Source: Clostridiales bacterium (GTDB taxonomy: Bacteria > Bacillota > Clostridia > Christensenellales > Borkfalkiaceae). From it: 15,838 nt of DNA. Position numbers and translations under genes: made by a program. Positions within the stretch are counted from its first letter, which is position 1. Every line of letters begins with the position of its first letter. Below, piece after piece: positions 6,064 to 13,000 of the stretch. Location of the stretch: the NCBI GenBank assembly GCA_003538975.1, contig DPQQ01000011.1, forward strand, positions 1 through 15,838, written 5' to 3'. The notes under the pieces are model-generated. The model did no database searches. It saw nothing but the letters and a program-made list of their open reading frames with translations, and was not told where the DNA came from.

Positions 6064-6669
6064 TTATAAGGTCTGCGCGGTTATCACGCCGGGTTTTTCG
6101 TCTTCGACAGGCTTGGTTTTAAAACCTTTCGACCACGTCTTGGTGTATTCGTACAATATTTCGGGCGTAACGGCGGAGATGCCGCGGCAATACTTTACGT
6201 ATTCGCATACGAGTCCTTCGATAAACACGTTTATGTCGAGTTCCAGAAACTTGCGGTGTCTTAAGACGGGATCTTTATAGCAGATTTCGATAAGTTTGGA
6301 CGACGCTATCGAAATAAGCTTCTGCGCGGGCGACAGAATGTCGTTCGAACGGCATAAAAGCTTGTAACTTTCGTCGTTTTTGCGGATATAGTCGAACATA
6401 GAATCTATAAAGGCTTCGGGACTTTTCGAACTTAAAAGCTTCGTGTCGTCGAAAAATCTGTCGATAAGTTCGTTTTCGTAATCTTCAGCAACGGCGTATA
6501 TGTCGTCGTAATGAATGTAAAACGTTCCGCGGTTTATGTCCGCGCGTTTTACGAGTTCGGTGACGGTAATGTCGTCCATCGTTCTCTTTTCGGAAAGCAT
6601 TTTGGCAAAAGCTGCTTTTATAAGCTTCCTTGTCTTTGCCGAAGAGTGATTTGCGTTTTGCGCTTTCAT
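6064..6669 (-). CDS. TetR/AcrR-family transcriptional regulator
   Basis: A 201-residue regulator. The N-terminal helix-turn-helix spans about residues 13-60, with ITVTELVKRADINRGTFYIH as the diagnostic TetR recognition segment (34-53). The C-terminal ligand or dimer domain is all-helical with no recognised ligand motif. AAAGGAG precedes the ATG. It heads a two-gene unit with the downstream membrane protein and is divergent from an ABC transporter operon, the classic arrangement for a local repressor of an efflux system. The shared 512-base region contains candidate operators. A near-identical C-terminal piece of a paralogue occurs at the left window edge, showing that this regulator family is duplicated in the genome. 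Confidence 0.92.
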   Translation of the reverse strand: MKAQNANHSSAKTRKLIKAAFAKMLSEKRTMDDITVTELVKRADINRGTFYIHYDDIYAVAEDYENELIDRFFDDTKLLSSKSPEAFIDSMFDYIRKNDESYKLLCRSNDILSPAQKLISIASSKLIEICYKDPVLRHRKFLELDINVFIEGLVCEYVKYCRGISAVTPEILYEYTKTWSKGFKTKPVEDEKPGVITAQTL

Positions 6670-6751
6670 TTGTCAGGCTCCTTTCTGCTGTATAGGGTTT
6701 ACCGAATGTAGTAAAACCCGTACAGCCCGTTATTTATGTTTATATTTAAAT

Positions 6752-6783
6752 ATTATATAGTTGTATATTTGTTATCTATACAA
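6752..6783 (-). promoter_or_regulatory. Probable tetR promoter with an overlapping inverted repeat
   Basis: On the minus strand TTGTAT (6783-6778) is followed after 18 bases by TATATA (6759-6754), overlapping a TATAAT (6757-6752). A 7-base inverted repeat, TTGTATA (6761-6767) and TATACAA (6777-6783), covers the -35 region and could be an operator. Two tandem copies of ATTATCGTG (6783-6800) sit directly upstream. Which -10 is used is uncertain. Confidence 0.45.
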
Positions 6784-6911
6784 TTATCGTGATTATCGTG
6801 TTTTTGTCTGAAAAAAGGCAAAAATAACCCGAATTTTTACAAAAAACAAAAACATTAAGCTTTATCTTGCGATTTTTAGCATTATTATAAAACTTTTACG
6901 GTCAAGAATAG

Positions 6912-6959
6912 ACAATTTTATCAACAGTGTTGATATATTAACACTGATTAAAAAATTGT
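6912..6959. repeat. 48-base inverted repeat with a 17-base palindrome inside
   Basis: The arms 6912-6931 and 6940-6959 are complementary at 17 of 20 positions with an 8-base spacer. Inside the left arm, TATCAACAGTGTTGATA (6919-6935) is itself an 8+1+8 perfect palindrome, a typical TetR-operator shape. It lies in the tetR/ABC divergent region, upstream of the TATAAT at 6985. Confidence 0.75.
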
Positions 6960-7055
6960 TTAAGCAATTCTTCTCGAAAGATATTATAATACTGAACGTA
7001 AACAAAAGTCAACAGTGATTAAATATAAACATTGTCTAAATTTTAACAATGTTCA
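6919..7055. promoter_or_regulatory. Array of five AACANTG-centred sites, candidate TetR operators
   Basis: Five related sequences occur: TCAACAGTGTTGA (centre 6927), TTAACACTGATTA (6944), TCAACAGTGATTA (7015), AAACATTGTCTA (7032) and TTAACAATGTTCA (7049). Centre distances are 17 bases within the first pair and 17 and 17 bases within the trio. The consensus WNAACANTGNT is roughly palindromic. The two groups flank the TATAAT box at 6985-6990, where a repressor dimer array would control the ABC operon. The motif is seen; the binding protein is inferred from context. Confidence 0.65.
6985..6990 (+). promoter_or_regulatory. Candidate -10 box of the ABC transporter operon
   Basis: A consensus TATAAT lies between the two operator groups about 190 bases before the first ATPase gene. 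No convincing -35 hexamer is found 15-19 bases upstream, so the promoter may be weak, activator-dependent or elsewhere. TATAAA at 7097 is an alternative, also without a clear -35. Confidence 0.4.
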
Positions 7056-7181
7056 GATAGTAAAAATTATCGCGGACTGATTTTACGAAAAGCGGGTATA
7101 AAATAAAAGACATCCGCAAAACAGAAAGATTAAAACAGGACAGGAGCTTAAAGTAACAAGCTTATCCTTGAGGAGGTAATA

Positions 7182-8114
7182 ATGAACGTAATTGAAGTAG
7201 ACCACCTTACCAAAGATTACGGATTCGGGCGCGGCGTGTTCGACGTGAGCATACACGTTAATAAGGGCGAAGTGTTCGGATTTTTAGGTCCCAACGGCGC
7301 GGGTAAATCCACTACGATAAGACATCTCATGGGATTTTCAAAGCCGGGCAGCGGTACGACGAAGATCTTCGGCGAAGACACTTTCGACAAGTATTACGGC
7401 GTTCTTAAAAAAGTCGGATACATCCCCGGCGAAATCGCTCTTCCCGCAGGACTTACGGGCAAGGAATTTATAAAAATGATGCAGGATCTTACCGGCATCA
7501 GAAACGAAGAAAGACTTAAGATGCTTCTCGAGCTTTTCGAACTCGACGATACGGCTCTCGCGGGCGACGTAAAGAGAATGAGTCTCGGCGTAAAAAGAAA
7601 ACTCGCCGTCGTAACGGCGTTTATGTCCGATCCCGAAGTACTTATTTTAGACGAACCGACGAGCGGACTCGATCCCGTCATGCAGGAAAGATTCGTGGAC
7701 TTTATCCATAAGGAAAAGGAACGCGGCAAGACTATCTTGTTATCGAGCCACATTTTTTCGGAAATCGACAACACTTGCGACAGAATAGCCATAATAAAGG
7801 ACGGTAAAATCGTTTCGGAATTCATAGCGGACGACTTGAAGCACGCTTCGAGAAAATATTATTCGATAGACTTTACCGCAAAATCGGATAAAGATTCGTT
7901 TATGAAGAACGCGAAAACGCTTGAATCGTTCATACTGATAAACGAGAGCGAAGATTCGGCTTATTTATCCATCGAAGACAAAGACCTTAACAAACTTATA
8001 GCGTACGCGGCAGACGTGAACATCAGAAAGTTCAGCAACCGCAAAGAAAGTCTCGAAGATTACTTTATGAAGTTCTACAAAGAAGACAAGGATTTCAAAG
8101 GAGCGTTGAAATGA
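7182..8114 (+). CDS. ABC transporter ATP-binding protein (ABC-2 type), first ATPase
   Basis: A 310-residue ATPase. Walker A is GPNGAGKST (36-44), the signature is MSLGVKRK (133-140), Walker B is VLILDEPTSGLDP with Asp157 and Glu158, and the switch His190 is in LLSSH. The Q-loop position reads GYIPGE, lacking the usual glutamine, as in some drug/antibiotic ABC-2 exporters. A C-terminal domain of about 90 residues follows the nucleotide-binding core. A strong AGGAGGT at 7171-7177 supports the start. The gene overlaps the next ATPase by four bases (ATGA). With the second ATPase and the permease it should form an inner-membrane exporter; the substrate is unknown. Expression is probably controlled by the divergent TetR protein. 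Confidence 0.93.
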   Translation: MNVIEVDHLTKDYGFGRGVFDVSIHVNKGEVFGFLGPNGAGKSTTIRHLMGFSKPGSGTTKIFGEDTFDKYYGVLKKVGYIPGEIALPAGLTGKEFIKMMQDLTGIRNEERLKMLLELFELDDTALAGDVKRMSLGVKRKLAVVTAFMSDPEVLILDEPTSGLDPVMQERFVDFIHKEKERGKTILLSSHIFSEIDNTCDRIAIIKDGKIVSEFIADDLKHASRKYYSIDFTAKSDKDSFMKNAKTLESFILINESEDSAYLSIEDKDLNKLIAYAADVNIRKFSNRKESLEDYFMKFYKEDKDFKGALK

Positions 8115-9013
8115 GCGTTATAGAGATCGATAACTTAACGAAAGATTACGGATACAACCGCGGAGTATTCGATATAAACCTGAATATCGAACAAGGCGAA
8201 ATGGTAGGCTTCGTAGGGACGAACGGCAGCGGCAAAACAACTACCATAAGAAACATAATGGGCTTTATAAAGCCGACATCGGGCGAAGTCAGGGTAAACG
8301 GACTGAACGCCTGGGAACATTCTTCCGAAATAGTTAAAAATATCGGTTACGTTCCCGGCGAAATAGCCTTCCCGGATCTTAAAACGGGCGTCGAGTTTCT
8401 GAATTCGCAAAAAGAATTTTTAGGACTCAAAAGTTTCGACTACGCAAACGAACTTATCGAAAGGCTTCAGCTCGATCCGAGAGCGAACTTAAAACGTATG
8501 AGTAAGGGCATGAAGCAGAAAACGGCGCTCGTGGCGGCTCTTATGAACGACGCGCCGATAATTATTCTCGACGAACCGACGACCGGTCTCGATCCTCTTA
8601 TGCGTGTAACCTTCCTCGATATAATCAAGGAAGAGCATAAAAAGGGCAAGACGATATTCATGAGCAGCCATAACTTCGAAGAACTCGAAGGCACATGCGA
8701 CAGGGTAGCTCTTATAAACGACGGACATCTTATCGACGTATGCGACATGGATACGATAAACGATCCCGCCGAAAAGGAATTCAAGATAGAATTCAAAAAC
8801 CCTGAAGATTACAAAGCGTTTATAAAAGAAGACTACAAAGTAATAAGACTTCAGGATATTTACAATCAGGCGACGATAAAAATAGCAGCGGCGAACACCG
8901 CAAAACTGTTGCAGTCGCTTAAAAAATACGACGTGAAGTTTATTTCGGAAATACCTTATACGCTTGAAAAACACTTTAAGGAAGCGTTAAAAAACAAAAA
9001 GGAGATAAAGTAA
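8111..9013 (+). CDS. ABC transporter ATP-binding protein (ABC-2 type), second ATPase
   Basis: A 300-residue paralogue of the preceding ATPase, similar along its length (for example NLTKDYGYNRGVFD against HLTKDYGFGRGVFD near the N terminus), so the pair probably arose by tandem duplication. Walker A is GTNGSGKTT (36-44), the signature is MSKGMKQK (130-137), Walker B is IIILDEPTTGLDP (150-162) and the switch His187 is in MSSH. The Q-loop is again GYVPGE without glutamine. All catalytic residues are intact in both, so a heterodimer with two working sites is likely. AAAGGAG lies before the ATG, which overlaps the previous stop. The C-terminal quarter diverges most and may contact the regulator or permease. 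Confidence 0.93.
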   Translation: MSVIEIDNLTKDYGYNRGVFDINLNIEQGEMVGFVGTNGSGKTTTIRNIMGFIKPTSGEVRVNGLNAWEHSSEIVKNIGYVPGEIAFPDLKTGVEFLNSQKEFLGLKSFDYANELIERLQLDPRANLKRMSKGMKQKTALVAALMNDAPIIILDEPTTGLDPLMRVTFLDIIKEEHKKGKTIFMSSHNFEELEGTCDRVALINDGHLIDVCDMDTINDPAEKEFKIEFKNPEDYKAFIKEDYKVIRLQDIYNQATIKIAAANTAKLLQSLKKYDVKFISEIPYTLEKHFKEALKNKKEIK

Positions 9014-9014
9014 A

Positions 9015-10889
9015 ATGTTCAGCAAGGCATTATTCAGACAGTCATCCAAAGCAAACGGAACAATGTGGACGATAATAACGTTTGCGGTATGCTTCATGCT
9101 CGCATGCGTTATGCTTATAAGCGGCAGCGGAAGCATCGGCGAAACAAAAAACGCCATCGAAGATACGATTATTCAAAAGGAAATCGAAGCCGGTTTCAAA
9201 TCGAGATCGGTAGGATATTACAGTTATTCGGAAGAAGGCATGAGATATTTCGACAAGGCTTATGCCGACAACGTAAAGGGAAGCCTTGTTTATCTCGGCT
9301 GGCTTCAGAAAAAGCCCGCAAAAACCGACGGAATGGACGACTCGACTTACAACGCGTATCTTGCCGCGTGGAAGGCTGCGGAACCCGATATGACGGCTTA
9401 TAAAGAAAACAACGTACAGTTTAAGGAAGCGATAGAGAAGTGGACGGCGGCTATGCCGACCAGAACCGCAGAGATGAGCGACGAGCAGTACGCGACATTG
9501 CTCGCGGCGTGGAACGCTCAGTCTCCGGCAAACGCGGAAACTGCGGTCGCCCTCGCTTATCAGGCGGCTTTTGCCGAAATGAACGATCACATCGCCGAAC
9601 TCGTTAAAAAGTCCGCCGACGAAGCTACAAAGGCGGACGAGGAAAAATTAAGCACTGCGATTGCCGAAGCGACTTCGGCGGTAAGCTGCGTAATGTATCC
9701 CGAAGCCGACGAATCGACCGAAGCGGGCGCAGCTCTCAAAGCGTATTACGAAAAGGCTGCCGCTAAAGGCGAAACGATCCCGGAACATTACGACGTAACA
9801 ATTCTTACGCAAAAACTCGCAATCGCTCTCACCGCCGATCCCGAATCGGGCATAGACGATTATATCAACGGCGACGAAAGAACGGAATACAGAAACGACA
9901 GAGCGGAAACGCTTTCGTCCGCGTTCCTTGCGGTGAACATGACAGACGAAGCTAACATAAGACTTTTGCTCGACGCGCTTTCTTCCTACGGCGTTACCGA
10001 AGAAAAGTTCGAATCGTTCGGCTACGGCGACTATGCGAGAGCTAAAGACATTGCAAGAACAAGTATCATTACCTACAGGGGCAGACTTGATTACGAAATT
10101 TCGGAAATAATCGCCGAAAAGGGAACTCCCGAATACGAAGCGGCAGTTGCTTCGGTAAAGGCGGAACTCACGAAAGACGTAACTTCTTCGCTTCTCTCGT
10201 CGCTCCCGAAGGAAGTAAGCGAAGCCTTGGAAGACATCGGTCAGGCGGATCTTTACACGCTTATAGTAGGTTCCATCTTCTATAAACTCGCGGGACTTTT
10301 ACTCCCGATAATCTTCATGATAATGGCTGCCAACAACCTTATCTCCGGACAGGTAGACAGCGGCTCCATGGCATACGTGCTTTCGACTTCGACAAAGCGT
10401 AAGACCGTAGCGGTAACCCAGGCGATTTATCTTATCGGTTCGCTTCTCGTAATGTTCGTACTGACTACGATAACAGGCTGCATATGCCTTGCGATAGTAA
10501 AAGAAGACGTACAGCTGACTTACGGCAAGCTGGTACTTCTGAACGCAGGCGCATTTCTTGTTCTGTTCGCTCTTTCCGGACTTAACTTCTTCACGTCGTG
10601 CTGGTTCGACAGAAGCAAACGTTCGATGGCGATCGGCGGCGGCTTAAGCATCTTCGCGCTCGTCGCGGCTATGCTCGGCTTATTCGGAAGCCCCGTTATC
10701 CCCAAGGTCGTAAGACTCGATTCTCTTAACTATTTCAATTACACAACCATTATTTCGCTCTTCGACGTTGTTTCGATCATGGACGGAAATCTTACATTCC
10801 TCTGGAAGTTCGCTATACTTTTCGTAGTGGGTATTATAGGTTACGTCGCAGGCTCCGTGAAGTTCGTCAAGAAAGACTTACCGCTCTGA
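9015..10889 (+). CDS. ABC-2 type permease with a very large extracytoplasmic insertion
   Basis: A 624-residue membrane protein starting one base after the second ATPase stop, with AAAGGAG in front. The first membrane span is about residues 17-37. A hydrophilic Ala/Glu-rich region of some 370 residues (about 40-410) follows, then five further spans (about 413-440, 467-495, 504-527, 537-558, 594-614) and a basic KKDLPL end. The six-span layout with a long loop after span 1 fits ABC-2 permeases. The loop contains two copies of an M-x(4)-Y-x(3)-LAAW-x-A-x(2)-P motif (107-124 and 154-171, 47 residues apart). The loop should face outside and could bind substrate or cell-envelope components. With two ATPases but one permease, the complex may use a permease homodimer. 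The substrate is not known. Confidence 0.88.
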   Translation: MFSKALFRQSSKANGTMWTIITFAVCFMLACVMLISGSGSIGETKNAIEDTIIQKEIEAGFKSRSVGYYSYSEEGMRYFDKAYADNVKGSLVYLGWLQKKPAKTDGMDDSTYNAYLAAWKAAEPDMTAYKENNVQFKEAIEKWTAAMPTRTAEMSDEQYATLLAAWNAQSPANAETAVALAYQAAFAEMNDHIAELVKKSADEATKADEEKLSTAIAEATSAVSCVMYPEADESTEAGAALKAYYEKAAAKGETIPEHYDVTILTQKLAIALTADPESGIDDYINGDERTEYRNDRAETLSSAFLAVNMTDEANIRLLLDALSSYGVTEEKFESFGYGDYARAKDIARTSIITYRGRLDYEISEIIAEKGTPEYEAAVASVKAELTKDVTSSLLSSLPKEVSEALEDIGQADLYTLIVGSIFYKLAGLLLPIIFMIMAANNLISGQVDSGSMAYVLSTSTKRKTVAVTQAIYLIGSLLVMFVLTTITGCICLAIVKEDVQLTYGKLVLLNAGAFLVLFALSGLNFFTSCWFDRSKRSMAIGGGLSIFALVAAMLGLFGSPVIPKVVRLDSLNYFNYTTIISLFDVVSIMDGNLTFLWKFAILFVVGIIGYVAGSVKFVKKDLPL

Positions 10890-10918
10890 TCGTAAATTAT
10901 CGTGCGTTCAAAAAGGGA

Positions 10919-10947
10919 TTGACCGCGCGGAAAAAATAAAGTATAAT
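10919..10947 (+). promoter_or_regulatory. Promoter of the TerB-like gene
   Basis: TTGACC (10919-10924), 17-base spacer, TATAAT (10942-10947): nearly consensus. It lies 30 bases after the permease stop, so the TerB-like gene is probably independent of the ABC operon, though no terminator separates them. Confidence 0.85.
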
Positions 10948-10963
10948 AAAAAAGAAAGGAAGT

Positions 10964-10991
10964 TAAGCGGCGAAACCGCTTATAAAAGGAG
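10964..10991 (+). promoter_or_regulatory. Hairpin abutting the ribosome binding site of the TerB-like gene
   Basis: TAAGCGG (10964-10970) pairs with CCGCTTA (10976-10982), loop CGAAA, and the AAAAGGAG site follows within a few bases (10984-10991). The hairpin lies near the predicted 5' end of the mRNA. A similar arrangement is present before proS. Confidence 0.6.
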
Positions 10992-10996
10992 AAATT

Positions 10997-11449
10997 ATGT
11001 TTGAATTTGCAAAAGTTATGAAACAGTACGAAAATATGAGCGCGGTGGAAAGGGGGCTCGTTATTACCGAAAAATCGGTTAAAATACTTGCGGCTCTTTC
11101 TACTTACGACATAGACGGTATCGATCCCGTCGAAACGCTCGCCGCGTTCGTTATGGGTTCGGTCGTTGCCGACGGTAAACTTCACGAGAAGGAATATCTT
11201 CTTATTTATCCCGCTCTCGTAAAAACTTTCGGCGCGGACTTCGACTTCGCTACGATCAAAAAGTCTTTTGAAGAAGACAAGGACACCGCTAAGGAACTCA
11301 AAAAGTATACCGAAGAACTTTCAAAAATTCTCGGCATGCTCGACGAAGATCTTCAGGCGGATATCGTCATCCTTTGTCTTTGCATCATGACCGTAGACGG
11401 CAAAGTTTCGTTAAAAGAAAGAAACTACGTAAAACGTCTTATGGCGTAA
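10997..11449 (+). CDS. TerB-like protein
   Basis: A 150-residue, mainly helical, soluble protein. Two acidic repeats resembling the TerB/TerB-like metal-binding motif are visible: VVADGKLHEKEYLLI (56-70, Asp59, Glu64, Glu66) and TVDGKVSLKERNYV (132-145, Asp134, Glu141). They are about 75 residues apart, as in the internal two-fold repeat of TerB. TerB proteins were found through tellurite resistance and are linked to membrane-associated stress sensing, but many lone TerB-like proteins have no known role, and no other ter genes are here. It has its own strong promoter and terminator, so it is a single-gene unit. Assignment is at family level only. Confidence 0.7.
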   Translation: MFEFAKVMKQYENMSAVERGLVITEKSVKILAALSTYDIDGIDPVETLAAFVMGSVVADGKLHEKEYLLIYPALVKTFGADFDFATIKKSFEEDKDTAKELKKYTEELSKILGMLDEDLQADIVILCLCIMTVDGKVSLKERNYVKRLMA

Positions 11450-11480
11450 ACGAAACGACATTTAAAAAACCGAAATAAAA

Positions 11481-11502
11481 AGCTCCCGCAAGGGAGCTTT
11501 TT
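11481..11502. terminator. Intrinsic terminator after the TerB-like gene, usable from both sides
   Basis: AGCTCCC (11481-11487) and GGGAGCT (11492-11498) form a perfect stem with a GCAA tetraloop, followed by TTTTT. The minus strand has TTTTTATTT after the same stem, so it can also stop the convergent GNAT-like transcript. Confidence 0.9.
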
Positions 11503-11631
11503 GTATGCGTTTGATATTTTTATGAGTATCTTACGATATTGCTAAATCAGGTGTGCTTTTATTATACCTGTATTGCCGAAAGTTTGCCTTAAAACTTTAA
11601 CGTATCGGCGAAACTATACCGCAACCGGTAT

Positions 11632-11651
11632 AAAAACGGATAGAGACCGTT
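11632..11651 (-). terminator. Weak terminator hairpin at the end of the GNAT-like gene
   Basis: On the minus strand AACGG overlaps the stop codon and pairs with CCGTT (7-base loop), followed by TTTTTAT. The stem has only 5 pairs. A second small hairpin, TATACCG with CGGTATA (11615-11632), lies just beyond it without a T tract. Confidence 0.4.
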
Positions 11652-12792
11652 ATATCGAAGCGATTTTTCTGATATAAGTTTTTCTTCTTTTAATCTCTTT
11701 ATGATCGAATTTCGACCACTGCGCTCTTACGGCGGTATTGGTTAAAAGAGTGGGGTTAGACACTATGTTTTCGATATTGTTTTCGTTTATTTCCTTCATC
11801 ATCTTACCGATGCACGCCGCTGTGAAGCCGAGTTTTGCGTATTCCGGGCGCACGCCTACGAGAGTGAGTTCGAGATTTTTTGGCTTATTCAATGCTTTTG
11901 CAAGGTCGAAAACCGCGGGGAGAGTGAGCTTGCCGCCGTGCTTTTTGAGAACGGGACCGATTTCGGGCAGAATTACGCCGAAAGCGACCACTTCGTCATT
12001 CTCGTTTACGAGAACGGAAAGGTATTTGGGGTTTATTACGGTAGCAAACTGCTTTAATACGACTTTTTTCGCGTCGCCGACTATCGGAATGTACATATCG
12101 AGATGCTTGTATGCTTCGTTATAGCAGTCGAAGAACCCGTCGCCGTATTTTTTTACGATCTGTTTGACCGAAAGCGTGTCGGTAAGTTCTCTTAAACCGT
12201 ATTTTTCTTTAACGTAGGAACCGAGTTTTGTATACTTTCCGTAAAGGGGATCGTCAGTTTTGGGGCAGACGATAGTTTCTTCTATCCAGACCGATTCTTC
12301 GTCGAAGCCGAGTGATTTTACATATTCGGGATAATAATCGAAGTTATAATTTGTGGCGTAAGTTGCCTTTTTGTCGAAACCGAAAGTAAGCATACCTTCG
12401 CGGTCGGCGTCGTTGAAACCCCACGGCCCGTGAATAACTTCCATTCCGTACTCTTTGCCGAAAGATTCGACCGCTTTTATAAGAGCTTCGGCAACGTTTT
12501 TGTCGTCGATAAAGTCGAAGCGCGAAAATCTTACGTTCTTCTGATTGAACTTTTCGTTCGATTCGTTTACGATTATTCCCGCGATTCTTCCGGCTAAAAC
12601 GCCGTCTTTATAAGCCAAAAACGCTTTTACTATGCAGTTTTTAGCCGAAAAGTTCTTTTTTTCGTTCGCCATATACATATCGTCGGTTACGAAAGCCGGC
12701 ACGTAGTATTTTGAATCTTTATAAAGTTTTATGGGGAAAGTCGCGAATTCCTTCCACTGTTTTTTTGTTTTTACTTCGATAACTTCAATCAT
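11650..12792 (-). CDS. GNAT-like acyltransferase family protein (YghO-like), function unknown
   Basis: A 380-residue soluble protein. It opens with FPIKLYKDSKYYVPAFVTDD (19-38), the typical beginning of a widespread family of uncharacterised, roughly 370-400-residue GNAT-related proteins. A central HGPWGFNDADREGMLTFGFD (121-140) and a conserved NYNFDYYPEYVKSLGF segment (148-163) follow. Near the C terminus LTLVGVRPEYAKLGFTAACI (309-328) resembles the acyl-CoA-binding loop and helix of acetyltransferases. The architecture suggests two GNAT-like halves. Substrate and biological role are unknown to me. It has its own promoter; GGAA about 10 bases before ATG is a weak ribosome binding site. It lies downstream of transketolase but after a strong terminator, so the two are separate units. 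Confidence 0.7.
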   Translation of the reverse strand: MIEVIEVKTKKQWKEFATFPIKLYKDSKYYVPAFVTDDMYMANEKKNFSAKNCIVKAFLAYKDGVLAGRIAGIIVNESNEKFNQKNVRFSRFDFIDDKNVAEALIKAVESFGKEYGMEVIHGPWGFNDADREGMLTFGFDKKATYATNYNFDYYPEYVKSLGFDEESVWIEETIVCPKTDDPLYGKYTKLGSYVKEKYGLRELTDTLSVKQIVKKYGDGFFDCYNEAYKHLDMYIPIVGDAKKVVLKQFATVINPKYLSVLVNENDEVVAFGVILPEIGPVLKKHGGKLTLPAVFDLAKALNKPKNLELTLVGVRPEYAKLGFTAACIGKMMKEINENNIENIVSNPTLLTNTAVRAQWSKFDHKEIKRRKTYIRKIASI

Positions 12793-12830
12793 AATTTATT
12801 TTATTCCGTTTTCCTGTTTTATATGAAGCA

Positions 12831-12876
12831 TGTCCGTGATTTAATGGAATTGACGTGAGTTAACGGACACGCGTGT
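12831..12876 (-). promoter_or_regulatory. Inverted repeat and palindrome at the 5' end of the GNAT-like transcript
   Basis: TGTCCGT (12831-12837) and ACGGACA (12863-12869) could form a 7-pair stem in the leader. ACACGCGTGT (12867-12876) is a 10-base perfect palindrome at the predicted transcription start and overlaps one arm. Either could serve as an operator or a leader hairpin. Confidence 0.4.
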
Positions 12877-12879
12877 ACT

Positions 12880-12908
12880 ATTATAGCACCGTTTTTTGAT
12901 AATGGCAA
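12880..12908 (-). promoter_or_regulatory. Promoter of the GNAT-like gene
   Basis: On the minus strand TTGCCA (12908-12903), 17-base spacer, and TATAAT (12885-12880) preceded by TGC, an extended -10. The predicted leader is about 80 bases long. Confidence 0.8.
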
Positions 12909-12919
12909 TAAATTTCGGC

Positions 12920-12958
12920 AAAAAAAGCGTTCCCGCAGGGTGAAACGGGGGAACGCTT
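12920..12958 (-). terminator. Intrinsic terminator of the transketolase gene
   Basis: On the minus strand AAGCGTTCCC (12958-12949) pairs perfectly with GGGAACGCTT (12934-12925), a 14-base loop between them, followed by a run of seven Ts. It lies about 45 bases after the stop codon. Confidence 0.93.
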
Positions 12959-13000
12959 CGATGTTTTATTTAATTTCGTCGTCCGATAAACGCTCTTTAA

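Noticed and set aside
6783..6800. Two tandem copies of ATTATCGTG taken as the start of a CRISPR or iteron array
   Set aside because: Only two 9-base units with no spacers or further copies, so it is at most part of the tetR control region.
10997..11449. A tellurite-resistance operon around the TerB-like gene
   Set aside because: No terC, terD, terZ or related genes are adjacent; only the single domain is present.
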